Shown here piece by piece: positions 17,445-25,405 of a stretch of DNA of 35,769 nt. Every line of letters begins with the position of its first letter. The stretch's first letter is position 1. The translations under genes and the position numbers were made by a program. Location: contig CAIOYH010000105.1 in NCBI GenBank assembly GCA_903862465.1, forward strand, positions 1 through 35,769, written 5' to 3'. This DNA is from an uncultured bacterium (GTDB lineage: Bacteria; Bacteroidota; Bacteroidia; Bacteroidales; CAIWKO01). The notes beneath the pieces were generated by a model. That model saw only the letters and a program-made list of their open reading frames with translations. It made no database searches and was not told the DNA's origin.

Positions 17445-17635
17445 TATAAATAAATATTTATTTTATTTAAACAATGATGAACACCATAATATGCTGTTTT
17501 AGCAGTGATTTACGGGAGTTCTATAAATTGTTTTTCATCGTTGGATTTCGATTTTTAAAATGCTCATTTACTTGAGTAAACTGCGCTTTTAAAAACCTTG
17601 TCCGCCTTGAAAAATCTAATTTTTAGAACCCCTCT

Positions 17636-18355
17636 TTAGTCATTGAATTTGAGAAAACTTTCTTGAAAATCCATCCAAACGCCATTGGGTAGTTCAGAAA
17701 GGGGGTGGTCCATCAATTCGCCACCATCTTGCAGGATTGCTAAGGTGGCTTCCGGAGAATTTTTCTTATTAGAAATGGCAAGAAAATCTTTAAATCGAAG
17801 CATTTCAGTTTTTGACCAATTCGTGGCTTGTTCGGCAAGAAACAGATGTTGAGTTTCCTCTAACCACTTGTCAGGTTTTATTTTAAATACCCAACCTTTT
17901 CCATACGGATCGGAATTCAAAAGCTGAGGAGTTTCAATAATGTGTGAGTTGGTGCTCAGAATTGTTCCTGTAATTGGCGAAAATATTTTCAATTGCTTGT
18001 CGCCTCTGATAACTTCTGCAACGATATTTCCTTTGTGGATGGTTTCGTCTGAATTCTTAAGATAGTTTATGGTGACTTCACCTGTTGTGTGCAACAGAAA
18101 ATCGTCCAATCCCATCGAAACTGTACCTGATTTTTCCATAAATACCCATGTGTGGTTTTTGCTATGGAAAATACCTTGAGGTATCTTTAGAACATCAAAA
18201 GTTAGAATCCTCAAGGCTTTCTTGATTTTCTGTTTAATGCCTCCTTGTTTGTTCAACATGATCCAAAAAGGAATCAATACGAGGAAAAATGCGATGATTG
18301 CAATATATTCAAAACCTTTGGTGTCAAATATATTTTGATAATTAAAATTGTCCAT
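17636..18355 (-). CDS. Membrane-anchored GcvH-like (lipoyl-fold) protein 2
   Basis: 239 residues from the ATG at 18355; a GTG nine codons upstream is the other option. Residues 16-34 form a membrane anchor. Residues 61-164 align without gaps to glycine cleavage H protein: NHTWVFMEKSG, DDFLLHTTGEV, SPITG (126-130), LLNSDPYGKGWVFKIKPDKW. At the place of the lipoylated lysine there is Asp119, with a lysine one step later (Lys120, GDKQLKI). A C-terminal region of ~70 residues not found in GcvH carries RFKDFLA (187-193) and LQDGGEL (208-214), both shared with the paralogue at 20553-21317. It is not a normal glycine cleavage component, and no gcvP/T genes are near. It lies 47 bases after hybB. Fold confident, function unknown. 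Confidence 0.8.
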   Translation of the reverse strand: MDNFNYQNIFDTKGFEYIAIIAFFLVLIPFWIMLNKQGGIKQKIKKALRILTFDVLKIPQGIFHSKNHTWVFMEKSGTVSMGLDDFLLHTTGEVTINYLKNSDETIHKGNIVAEVIRGDKQLKIFSPITGTILSTNSHIIETPQLLNSDPYGKGWVFKIKPDKWLEETQHLFLAEQATNWSKTEMLRFKDFLAISNKKNSPEATLAILQDGGELMDHPLSELPNGVWMDFQESFLKFND

Positions 18356-18402
18356 ATTTATTTGTTTTGTGCTCCCCAACACCGTGTCGAGAAACTGATT
18401 AA

Positions 18403-19674
18403 TTATTTATTTTCTTTAGCCCATGACGGCGGTTCACTAAGGACCGGCATGCGTTTTATAATCCATCTGAATATCCAAATCTCCGTAAATATTACGGTCA
18501 ACGTTACAGCAAGCTCCATCCAAGTGGGGAAATATCGGATTGCTGCATCCCATCGGAAACCAATGACTGTAACGTTCAGTCTGTTTAAAATGATACCAAG
18601 CATCGTGATGATAGCCGCCACTTTAGCAAGGTTAATATTACTCTTTTTATAACTATAAACATAAAGTATCATCGGAAGTAGAACGAATCCAAGCATTTCC
18701 AATAAATACCAATAACCCATGGGAGTATCTAACAAATCCCAACGTTTTTGATGGATGAAGACCAAGAGTTGGAGAAAGAAATAGGCAAACATCGCACCTG
18801 CACATATTTTTGCCAAACCCAATACGATGCCTTTTTGACTTGTTTGATTCTTTTCGCTGATTTGCTTGAAAAATACTTTATGGCTGATAGCACCTTCAAA
18901 AATAACCATAGACAAACCTGCAAAAACACTAGAGACTAAGAATAGCACAGGTATAAATTCGGAATACCACAATGGATGGATTTTGTCTTTAGCCATCAGA
19001 TATAAGGCACCCAATCCGGATTGATGCAAGGTGGATAATGTAATCCCAAAAATCACAGCTGCTATTGTCATGCCGGATAGAATTTTTCTAGCGCGTTTGG
19101 CTCCAAGCCATTCGGCAATAGCAGGCGAAAACTCTATTAATTCAGCTATCATGTAAAGTAGGAAATGCCACGCCACTAGGAACAAGACAGAACTAGTTCC
19201 GAAACTGTTACCGATAATTGGATTGACGACATTCCACGGTCTGCCTAAATCTAGCAGTAAAGCCCCCGCATAAAAAACATAAGCAAGAAAACCGTTCAGC
19301 ACTGTGACGCGAACAATGGAATGATACTTTTCTCTATTAAGGATATACACCAAGAAAGTTATTACATAAGCACCTCCTGCAAAGGCAACTCCCGTAACAA
19401 CGTCAAAGCCTATCCACAAACCCCAAGGAACTTCTTGTGATAAGTTGGTTACAGAGCCGATGCCATAAATAAATCGAATGACTATCAAAACTATGCCTGT
19501 TAGTATAATAGGTATAGAAATGATGTTAAAGGGCGTGAATATTTTTCCTTTAGGTTTAAGTTCACTCAGAATAAATCTAAAAATAGATTGCTTGCTACTA
19601 TCTCTTGAAAGCGGTAAAGCTGTGTTATTCGGTTTCATTGTTTTCATGAGTTTGATTTTTTTTAGTGGCTTCAT
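18403..19674 (-). CDS. HybB/NrfD-type polytopic membrane subunit
   Basis: 423 residues, about ten membrane segments. Resembles E. coli HybB: IYGIGSVTNLSQEVPWGLWI, then FAGGAYVITFLVYILNREKY, LLDLGRPWN, STLHQSGLGALYL, PLWYSEFIPV, and FPTWMEL near the end. NrfD-superfamily proteins pass electrons between a periplasmic ferredoxin and the quinone pool, some with proton movement. The ATG at 19674 has an AGGA a few bases upstream and overlaps hybA by 50 bases; ATGs at 19647 and 19638 are alternatives. With the HybA-like protein it forms the membrane half of a hydrogenase-2 or PsrBC-like complex, but no large or small hydrogenase subunit is in the window. I use HybB as a resemblance, not a proven orthologue. 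Confidence 0.88.
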   Translation of the reverse strand: MKPLKKIKLMKTMKPNNTALPLSRDSSKQSIFRFILSELKPKGKIFTPFNIISIPIILTGIVLIVIRFIYGIGSVTNLSQEVPWGLWIGFDVVTGVAFAGGAYVITFLVYILNREKYHSIVRVTVLNGFLAYVFYAGALLLDLGRPWNVVNPIIGNSFGTSSVLFLVAWHFLLYMIAELIEFSPAIAEWLGAKRARKILSGMTIAAVIFGITLSTLHQSGLGALYLMAKDKIHPLWYSEFIPVLFLVSSVFAGLSMVIFEGAISHKVFFKQISEKNQTSQKGIVLGLAKICAGAMFAYFFLQLLVFIHQKRWDLLDTPMGYWYLLEMLGFVLLPMILYVYSYKKSNINLAKVAAIITMLGIILNRLNVTVIGFRWDAAIRYFPTWMELAVTLTVIFTEIWIFRWIIKRMPVLSEPPSWAKENK

Positions 19675-20491
19675 AAATTCCTAAAAGAATCGGTGGCAAC
19701 AAAACGAATATTGTTGGCACACTATACAAAAAACCTTTTGACAAAGCGGGATACGACTCGTTTTGAATTTTTGTGTTCAATCCCAACTCACTGAATGGAA
19801 CGGGGGAGATGTAAAGAAAACCTGTACCACCTGCTGTATGATCCCCATAAACTTCATCCACGTATGTATCGGGGTTTTCAACTATTCTTTTACGAGCCTC
19901 TGCCAACATTTCCCTACGACTTCCGAATTTAATAGCTTCAGCAGGACAATTTTCTGCACACACCGGAATGCCTCCCTTTGCCATTTTCTCATAACACATA
20001 GTGCATTTCTGAATCTTGGGGTTGGCGCTATGGTACTCAAATTTTGGAGCATCGAAAGGGCAAGAAACCATACAATAACGACACCCCATACATTTGTTTC
20101 CACTCCAAATAACAGGTCCTTGTTTCGTTTTATACATCGCCTGAGTCAAGCATGCAGATGCACAAGCAGGCTCATTGCAATGCATACACTGTGTTTTTAT
20201 AAAAACCTCTCCCTTTGAAGTTTTATAACAATTTACAACGGTTCGATGTTGATCATCCGTTTTTCTAACCACTCCTGCCTTTAATTCTCCTACAGGAGGG
20301 GGCAGTCCATGAGCTTCAGCACAAAGCGTTTCGCAAGTCTGACAACCCACACAACGTGTGGAATCATACAACATGCCACGAAATTCTCTATCGCTATCCT
20401 TTGATTTTCCGGCTTTAAGTATGTCAGGAGTGCATAAAGTTAGTCCGGCAATCCCTATCGTTTTTAAAAAGTCTCTTCTATCTAAACTCAT
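19625..20491 (-). CDS. HybA-like exported ferredoxin, four [4Fe-4S] clusters
   Basis: 288 residues. A Tat signal opens the protein (RRDFLK at 5-10, then a hydrophobic stretch). Sixteen cysteines lie in four sets: C47/50/53/57, C102/105/110/114, C134/137/140/144 and C163/166/178/182, the pattern of DMSO-reductase-type and HybA iron-sulfur subunits. A C-terminal membrane anchor (GFLYSVPTIFVLLPPILLGI, ~253-272) is the HybA trait. It should sit on the periplasmic face and pass electrons to or from the HybB-like protein, whose gene overlaps its 3' end. It follows the first GcvH-like gene by 61 bases. No catalytic molybdo- or nickel-subunit is present, so its electron donor is unknown. Confidence 0.92.
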   Translation of the reverse strand: MSLDRRDFLKTIGIAGLTLCTPDILKAGKSKDSDREFRGMLYDSTRCVGCQTCETLCAEAHGLPPPVGELKAGVVRKTDDQHRTVVNCYKTSKGEVFIKTQCMHCNEPACASACLTQAMYKTKQGPVIWSGNKCMGCRYCMVSCPFDAPKFEYHSANPKIQKCTMCYEKMAKGGIPVCAENCPAEAIKFGSRREMLAEARKRIVENPDTYVDEVYGDHTAGGTGFLYISPVPFSELGLNTKIQNESYPALSKGFLYSVPTIFVLLPPILLGIYEATKKNQTHENNETE

Positions 20492-20552
20492 AATATTAAA
20501 TATTAAGTAGTGTAAAAACTGAGTCTGTCTATGTGATATAGGCTAATTATTG

Positions 20553-21317
20553 CTATATAGCTCCATATATATCTTCGCTAGGATGAATACTCTCTTTCTT
20601 CACTAGTTTTCTATCTATTTTATAGTGACAATTAGAGTTGTTGATATATTTTGTTTGAAATTCTTCCCATACTTCAGGTCCGAAGTCTTCCAAAATATTA
20701 TCCTTAAGCTCGCCACCGTCTTGGAGTATTATGGGCGTCAATTCGGGGTTTCCAACAAATCTATTATTGGCAAGAAAGTCTTTGAAACGAGAGAATTCCT
20801 TCTTCAACCAAGCAGTATAGGGTTCTGCCATAATCAAGAATTGTAATTCTCGCGTCCAATTCGTAGGTTCGATGGTATAAATCCACCCATCTTGAAAGGG
20901 AGAGCTATTTATTGCGGAAGAATCCACAAGCAGCTCAATGTTTCTTGATTTAATTTTACCCGAGATTGGGGAGGAAATGTTCAATTGCTTGCCATTTTGC
21001 ATGATGGTTAGCGCCGGTTCTCCTTTTCTGACTTTTTCTCCGGGATTTTTCAAATTCACGCGATTTAGCGGTCCCGTGATGTGAAGCAGAAAATCATCTA
21101 TGCCGATTTTTACAACACCTGACTTTTCCATAAAAGCCCAAGTATGGGTTTTGTCAAAATAGATGCCTTTGGGAATTAACACGGAAGTTTCATTAAAAAC
21201 CCGTGTTGGAATTGTTGAAATTGTAGAAGTTTTAGATGCTGCTTTTCTACTGAATTTGACGATTGCATCCACTGTAAAAACTATTACAACAAATGCTAAT
21301 AAGATTAAGAATACCAT
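20553..21317 (-). CDS. Membrane-anchored GcvH-like (lipoyl-fold) protein 1
   Basis: 254 residues and first gene of the operon. Residues 2-19 are a membrane anchor, probably with the rest facing one side of the membrane. Residues ~51-154 are GcvH-like (THTWAFMEKSG, DDFLLHITG, SPISG at 116-120, DGWIYTIEPTNW). The lipoyl lysine position is Gly109 and the lysine is displaced to 110 (NGKQLNI), exactly as in the paralogue. The C-terminal extension shares RFKDFLA (177-183) and LQDGGEL (198-204) with the paralogue, then has a private ~30-residue tail. The two copies enclose hybA and hybB, which suggests a structural or carrier role for the electron transfer complex. A sigma-54-like promoter lies directly upstream. 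Confidence 0.8.
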   Translation of the reverse strand: MVFLILLAFVVIVFTVDAIVKFSRKAASKTSTISTIPTRVFNETSVLIPKGIYFDKTHTWAFMEKSGVVKIGIDDFLLHITGPLNRVNLKNPGEKVRKGEPALTIMQNGKQLNISSPISGKIKSRNIELLVDSSAINSSPFQDGWIYTIEPTNWTRELQFLIMAEPYTAWLKKEFSRFKDFLANNRFVGNPELTPIILQDGGELKDNILEDFGPEVWEEFQTKYINNSNCHYKIDRKLVKKESIHPSEDIYGAI

Positions 21318-21353
21318 GATTTCTGTTTTTTTAATTGTTCATTATGGTGCTTC

Positions 21354-21368
21354 TCAACTATAATGCCA
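21354..21368 (-). promoter_or_regulatory. Sigma-54-like promoter for the hyb-like operon
   Basis: Minus strand TGGCA, six bases, then TTGA. The sigma-54 consensus is TGGCAC-N5-TTGC, so the -24 block and spacing match and the -12 block differs in the last base. Transcription would start near 21342, about 25 bases before the first gene. The adjacent GAFTGA-bearing regulator makes a sigma-54 promoter expected. Confidence 0.5.
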
Positions 21369-21427
21369 ATTAAAAAATATGTTGTAACAAGCAGGTATTT
21401 AGTATATTAATACATTCGCTGATAAAC

Positions 21428-21452
21428 AATTAAACACTATAACTGTTTAATT
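21428..21452. promoter_or_regulatory. Inverted repeat, possible activator-binding site
   Basis: AATTAAACA and TGTTTAATT are perfect inverted 9-mers with a 7-base spacer, centred about 98 bases upstream of the inferred transcription start. Further half-site copies occur at 21513-21519 (TGTTTAA) and 21540-21548 (AATTAAACA). The rest of the 21318-21671 gap is AT-rich with no gene. Confidence 0.4.
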
Positions 21453-21671
21453 AATCAACACTATTCTTTTAATTAATGCCTATTATGCAGGAATACAGTA
21501 CGATATACTATATGTTTAAAAACTATACACATGTGTAGTAATTAAACACTTCTATAGTAACTCTCGTTAAAGTGTTGAGAAAACAACGCAATAATTGTAA
21601 ATAAACTTCGATTTATGCCATAAATTTAGAAAAGGCACAACAATCTTATGGTGTTATTCTGATTTAGGACT

Positions 21672-22490
21672 TCACTTTATTGCTATAGGTCCTTTTGGTA
21701 TTTTATCCGATTTCATCCCATGATATAAGAAATAAACACCCAACAAGATGAAAGGAATACTGAGCCATTGTCCCATATCAAGTGCCATACCCTTCTCGAA
21801 AGGCATCTGAACTTCCTTTACAAACTCTATCAGAAAGCGTGCGCAAAACATTATTATTAGAAATATGCCAACAAAAAACCCGGGACGTATCACGCCTTCT
21901 TGTTTTCGATACAAAAACAAAAGCAATGCCGTTATCAATAGGTAAGTGAAAGCTTCATAAAGTTCCGTTGGGTGGCGAGGCAATATGCCTGCATCTTTAT
22001 CTCCTTGATATACAAAGCCCCATGGCAAGGAAGTGACATGCCCATATATTTCAGAATTCATCAAGTTGCCAAAACGTACAAATGCTGCAACTATGGGTAT
22101 GGCAATAGCCACCCTATCAAACAACCACCATACGTTTACCTTGAACTGTCTGACATAAATAATAAGTACGATTACAATAGCTATGGCAGCCCCATGACTT
22201 GCTAATCCACCTTTCCACACCATGAATATTTCGGCAATATGATTTTTGTAATAACTCCATTCATAAAAAAAACAATGTCCTAATCGTGCACCAACTAAAA
22301 CGGCAAGGAAAAAATAAAACGTAAGCCAATCGAGCAGTTTAAACGAAACCTTTTCTTTCTTAAACACCCAAAACAATACGGAATATGCCAGAAAAAAACC
22401 CAGCGCAAACAACACACCATACCAACGCAACTCTATACTGCCTAAATGTAGTACGGGTGATGGATTCCAAAAAATCTGCAATAGCGTCAT
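21672..22490 (-). CDS. lgt: Prolipoprotein diacylglyceryl transferase
   Basis: Inner-membrane enzyme that moves a diacylglyceryl group from phosphatidylglycerol to the lipobox cysteine of prolipoproteins, the first step of lipoprotein maturation. 272 residues with about seven membrane segments, normal length. The Lgt signature is present as RFGNLMNSEIYG with the invariant Arg/Asn/Glu, and the HG-containing loop appears as GGLASHGA. PRHPTELYEA is the other conserved stretch. It is the last gene of a four-gene minus-strand run, six bases after the DUF192 gene. Confidence 0.96.
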   Translation of the reverse strand: MTLLQIFWNPSPVLHLGSIELRWYGVLFALGFFLAYSVLFWVFKKEKVSFKLLDWLTFYFFLAVLVGARLGHCFFYEWSYYKNHIAEIFMVWKGGLASHGAAIAIVIVLIIYVRQFKVNVWWLFDRVAIAIPIVAAFVRFGNLMNSEIYGHVTSLPWGFVYQGDKDAGILPRHPTELYEAFTYLLITALLLFLYRKQEGVIRPGFFVGIFLIIMFCARFLIEFVKEVQMPFEKGMALDMGQWLSIPFILLGVYFLYHGMKSDKIPKGPIAIK

Positions 22491-22496
22491 ACTAAA

Positions 22497-23030
22497 TTAT
22501 TTTGTGGTAAATGAAATGAAACTTCCGTTGACAATATGATATTTCTCTGTAAAACCTGCATTCACCTCCACCACATACATCGCATCCTTGCCCGATGGTA
22601 TGTTTACTTCTGAGAAAGGAACCGCATTTTTGGCAATGCTGACAATGGAGAACTTATCATCAACATAAATGATATCGAGGGGTAGGTGTGTATTTTTCAT
22701 CCAAAAGTTTAAAGGTTGCATCCCATCAAAAATAAATAACATGCCACAACTATCGGGCATTGTTTTTCGATACATCAATCCTTGCTCTCGGGTAGCATCT
22801 GTTTGAGCAATTTCGATGCTTATGGTCTTCAACACTTTCTGTTTTATCGAAAAAACCAATTCGCCATCCTTCCGAAACACGGGCTCCGCCATTTCTTCTG
22901 TTTTTGGTGCCACAACAGTTGCAGGGCTTTTATACGGGGCAGGTTTCATCACAATAACCAAAATAAAGGCAATGGAAATTATCAATACCAATGCAATAGC
23001 TATATACTGTCTGCTTTTGTTAGAGGGCAT
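22497..23030 (-). CDS. DUF192 domain protein, membrane-anchored
   Basis: 177 residues. An N-terminal hydrophobic segment (~9-28) acts as an anchor or signal, followed by a linker and a DUF192 domain (PF02643) from ~70: REQGLMYRKTMPDSCGMLFI, then LNFWMKNTHLPLDIIYVD and a GKDAMYVVEVNAGF segment near the end. The family has a small conserved beta fold of unknown function and is usually exported. The gene overlaps the preceding small membrane protein gene by 11 bases, and lgt starts 6 bases later, so they are co-translated. Confidence 0.88.
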   Translation of the reverse strand: MPSNKSRQYIAIALVLIISIAFILVIVMKPAPYKSPATVVAPKTEEMAEPVFRKDGELVFSIKQKVLKTISIEIAQTDATREQGLMYRKTMPDSCGMLFIFDGMQPLNFWMKNTHLPLDIIYVDDKFSIVSIAKNAVPFSEVNIPSGKDAMYVVEVNAGFTEKYHIVNGSFISFTTK

Positions 23031-23319
23031 CTTCCTTTATATAATAAATCATAAACACAATGGCATACACAAACGTCATGAACATAATGCCACGACCGCT
23101 TCTGTCAGCTTTCAAATTCACCAGATAATACCGCAAGGTCAATGCGTTGGGCACCAATCCCAAAATCATGATGGTGGTAAGTTTGAATATACGTCTCCCT
23201 GTCTCCGAATTCGGGAAGCTTACATTTATATAATATAAGATGCCGAAAACTACCAACGGCAACAACGTTCCGAGCAGTAAGCCCATGACGAACGAATCTT
23301 TCTTTAAAAATTTAAACAT
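23020..23319 (-). CDS. Small membrane protein, three predicted segments
   Basis: 99 residues with hydrophobic stretches at about 11-31, 45-60 and 78-94. The middle contains RRIFKLTTIMILGLVPNALT and a basic loop NLKADRSGRG. Not recognised by name, though similar short proteins occur beside surE/lpxB-type genes in Bacteroidota (recollection, not checked). Overlaps of 8 bases with surE and 11 with DUF192 place it firmly in the operon. Confidence 0.8.
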   Translation of the reverse strand: MFKFLKKDSFVMGLLLGTLLPLVVFGILYYINVSFPNSETGRRIFKLTTIMILGLVPNALTLRYYLVNLKADRSGRGIMFMTFVYAIVFMIYYIKEDAL

Positions 23320-24079
23320 CGAATTTCCATTTTTTTAGTTGCGGAATAGCTGTATGAGCAGTCAAATCATAATGAACAGGAACTATAGAAACATAATGAT
23401 TCTCTATAGCCCACACATCGGTATCCTTTCCCATATCCAGATTTTCAAACACACCCATCATCCAATAATAATCCCTACCATGCGGATCTTGGCGTTCGCT
23501 GAATTCTTCCTTCCAATACGCGTTTGCTTGTCGGCACACTTTTATGCCCTTCGTTTTCTTATCGTTTATCGGGAAGTTCACATTCAAACAAACATTTTCA
23601 GGCAAACCATTCTCCAGAATGTTTTGACAGATAGACTTAATATAAGGTCCTGTATGGCTAAAGTCTGCTTGGTGCGAATAATCGTTAAGCGAGAAACCCA
23701 CCGAAGGAATATGCCCCATCGCGCCTTCTATCACTGCCGACATCGTGCCCGAGTAAATGATATTCACCGAAGCATTCGATCCATGGTTGATGCCCGAAAC
23801 CAACAAATCAGGTTTACGATGCAGCACTTTGTCAACAGCCAATTTCACACAATCAACAGGGGTGCCCGAGCAAAAGTATTCTTTATAATGTTGATCTGAT
23901 TTGATTTTTTGTAAGCGTAGTGGAGCCGTCACCGTGATAGCGTGTCCCATCCCCGATTGTGGTTTGTCGGGGGCTACCACCACCACTTCCCCTAGCTCTC
24001 GCATCACCCCAATCAAATAGCGTATCCCGGGTGCCGAATAACTATCGTCGTTTGTTATGAGTATTAATGGTTTTTCCAT
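23312..24079 (-). CDS. surE: 5'/3'-nucleotidase SurE
   Basis: Metal-dependent phosphatase acting on nucleoside monophosphates. 255 residues from the ATG at 24079, typical length; an in-frame codon 20 residues upstream precedes the promoter and is not used. The metal site is LITNDDSYSAPGI (Asn10, Asp11, Asp12), with KPQSGMGHAIT and LLVSGINHGSNAS carrying the other conserved Ser and Asn. First gene of the surE, small membrane protein, DUF192, lgt run. A promoter is seen at 24094-24128. Confidence 0.95.
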   Translation of the reverse strand: MEKPLILITNDDSYSAPGIRYLIGVMRELGEVVVVAPDKPQSGMGHAITVTAPLRLQKIKSDQHYKEYFCSGTPVDCVKLAVDKVLHRKPDLLVSGINHGSNASVNIIYSGTMSAVIEGAMGHIPSVGFSLNDYSHQADFSHTGPYIKSICQNILENGLPENVCLNVNFPINDKKTKGIKVCRQANAYWKEEFSERQDPHGRDYYWMMGVFENLDMGKDTDVWAIENHYVSIVPVHYDLTAHTAIPQLKKWKFDV

Positions 24080-24093
24080 GCATCTTTTTTTTG

Positions 24094-24128
24094 CAATATT
24101 ACAAATTCTGAACGAGAATATCCCCAAA
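24094..24128 (-). promoter_or_regulatory. Promoter of the surE-lgt operon
   Basis: Minus strand TTTG (24128-24125), 23 bases, then TAATATTG (24101-24094). This matches the Bacteroidota -33/-7 pattern with one mismatch in the -7 element. The leader before surE is about 10 bases. Confidence 0.45.
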
Positions 24129-24329
24129 TTAGTGTTCAATCAAGAAAAAACATCTGATAATAGCTTCTGATTCCATGGGTTTTTGATGCCTTCCTAAAAA
24201 AATATTTTATTTCATATCTTCCAATTCAAAAATAATATCTACCTTTGTTAACCAAAATTTTAGCGATTCAATTTGATTAATATACATAATAAGTTATTAA
24301 AATGAGGAATATAACATAACTCAAACATA

Positions 24330-24500
24330 GTGCTCCTTTGTGAACACCCTTGTGTCCTTTGTGGAAAAAAATATAAAGAAGAAAATAACCACAGAGTTTC
24401 ACAGAGTTTAAACACAGAGTTTCACAGAGAATGCCTGTCCGACTTTCGGGCGGAAATCCTAAATTCTCAATTCTCAATTCTAAAATCTCAAATCTAAAAT
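24330..24500. repeat. CACAGAG and TCTCAATT word repeats in gap
   Basis: CACAGAGTTTCACAGAG words (24391-24430), a CCGA CTT TCGG hairpin (24440-24450) and TTCTCAATTC/TCTCAAATC words (24464-24498) fill the gap before the polysaccharide cluster. Bases 24140-24330 are AT-rich with nothing recognisable. Confidence 0.5.
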
Positions 24501-24506
24501 AAAAAC

Positions 24507-25388
24507 ATGGCAGAAAAAAGAAAACTATCCGTTATCATCCCTTCCTACAACGAAGCAGAGAACTTAAAAGTAATCTTGCCTCAGCTCATCGCTTTTTGCA
24601 AACAACACAATTGGAACATTATTATAGTAAACGACGGCTCCAATGATAACTCCAAAGAGATTTTAGAAGGTTTTGCTCATGAAGACAATTTTACCGCCAT
24701 CCACCACAAACTCAACAAAGGCTATGGTGGCGCTATCAAAAGCGGCATTCGTGCCTGCCAAACCGAATACCTCATCACCATTGACGCCGATGGACAACAC
24801 CGCCTGGAAGATATTGAAAACCTTTACCACTGCATCACCTCCAAAGATGCCGACATGATAGTTGGTTCGCGCAAAGGTATCAAATCGGCTTCCTTTTTAA
24901 GGGGAATAGGCAAAAGCATCATCCGTTTATTAGCAAAAATATTGATGACGGTTCCCATACATGATATCAACTCGGGCATGAAAATATATCGCACTGATTT
25001 AGCCATGAAGTATCTCAATTTAACCCCCAACACCATGTCTTTTAGTGATATCATCACCCTATGCTTTATCAACAATCGCCATCTCGTGCTGGAAGAACCC
25101 ATTCAGATAAACAATCGTTTGAAAGGTGAAAGCACCATCAGCATGGAAACAGCTTTTCAAACCGTGATGGAAATCATCAATATTGTGGTGTTGTTCAATC
25201 CAATGAAAATATTCTTACCCATCTCCCTACTCACTTTACTCATTACTCTTATTTGGGGAATACCTTTAATTGTAGAAGAACGTGGTGTTAGCGTTGGAAC
25301 ATTATTAGGCTTCATTTCCGCTATTCTATTCTTTTTTCTTGGACTCATAGCTGAACAACTTTCGCTTATTCGTAGAAATCAGCATTAA
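24507..25388 (+). CDS. Polyprenyl-phosphate-type GT2 glycosyltransferase
   Basis: 293 residues. GT-A fold of family GT2: LSVIIPSYNEAENL at the start, IIIVNDGSNDNS, and the metal-binding DADGQHRLED. YGGAIKSGIRA and NSGMKIYR are typical of the DPM1/ArnC-like branch that charges undecaprenyl phosphate with a sugar. Two C-terminal membrane helices (~230-250, 262-285) agree with that. It is the first gene of the plus-strand surface polysaccharide cluster and is less AT-rich than the genes after it. The donor sugar cannot be told. Confidence 0.88.
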   Translation: MAEKRKLSVIIPSYNEAENLKVILPQLIAFCKQHNWNIIIVNDGSNDNSKEILEGFAHEDNFTAIHHKLNKGYGGAIKSGIRACQTEYLITIDADGQHRLEDIENLYHCITSKDADMIVGSRKGIKSASFLRGIGKSIIRLLAKILMTVPIHDINSGMKIYRTDLAMKYLNLTPNTMSFSDIITLCFINNRHLVLEEPIQINNRLKGESTISMETAFQTVMEIINIVVLFNPMKIFLPISLLTLLITLIWGIPLIVEERGVSVGTLLGFISAILFFFLGLIAEQLSLIRRNQH

Positions 25389-25405
25389 AATAGTTAAATT
25401 AATTT

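Noticed and set aside
17590-17635. Terminator between GcvH-like 2 and the kinase gene
   Set aside because: Only a 4-bp CTAA/TTAG stem before a short T-run, too weak to claim.
17636-21317. Calling the operon a hydrogenase or the GcvH-like genes a glycine cleavage system
   Set aside because: No large or small hydrogenase subunit, no gcvP or gcvT, and the lipoyl lysine is not at the canonical place.
24277-24477. 66-codon minus-strand frame upstream of the polysaccharide cluster
   Set aside because: Falls in the CACAGAG repeats, no domain, no promoter.
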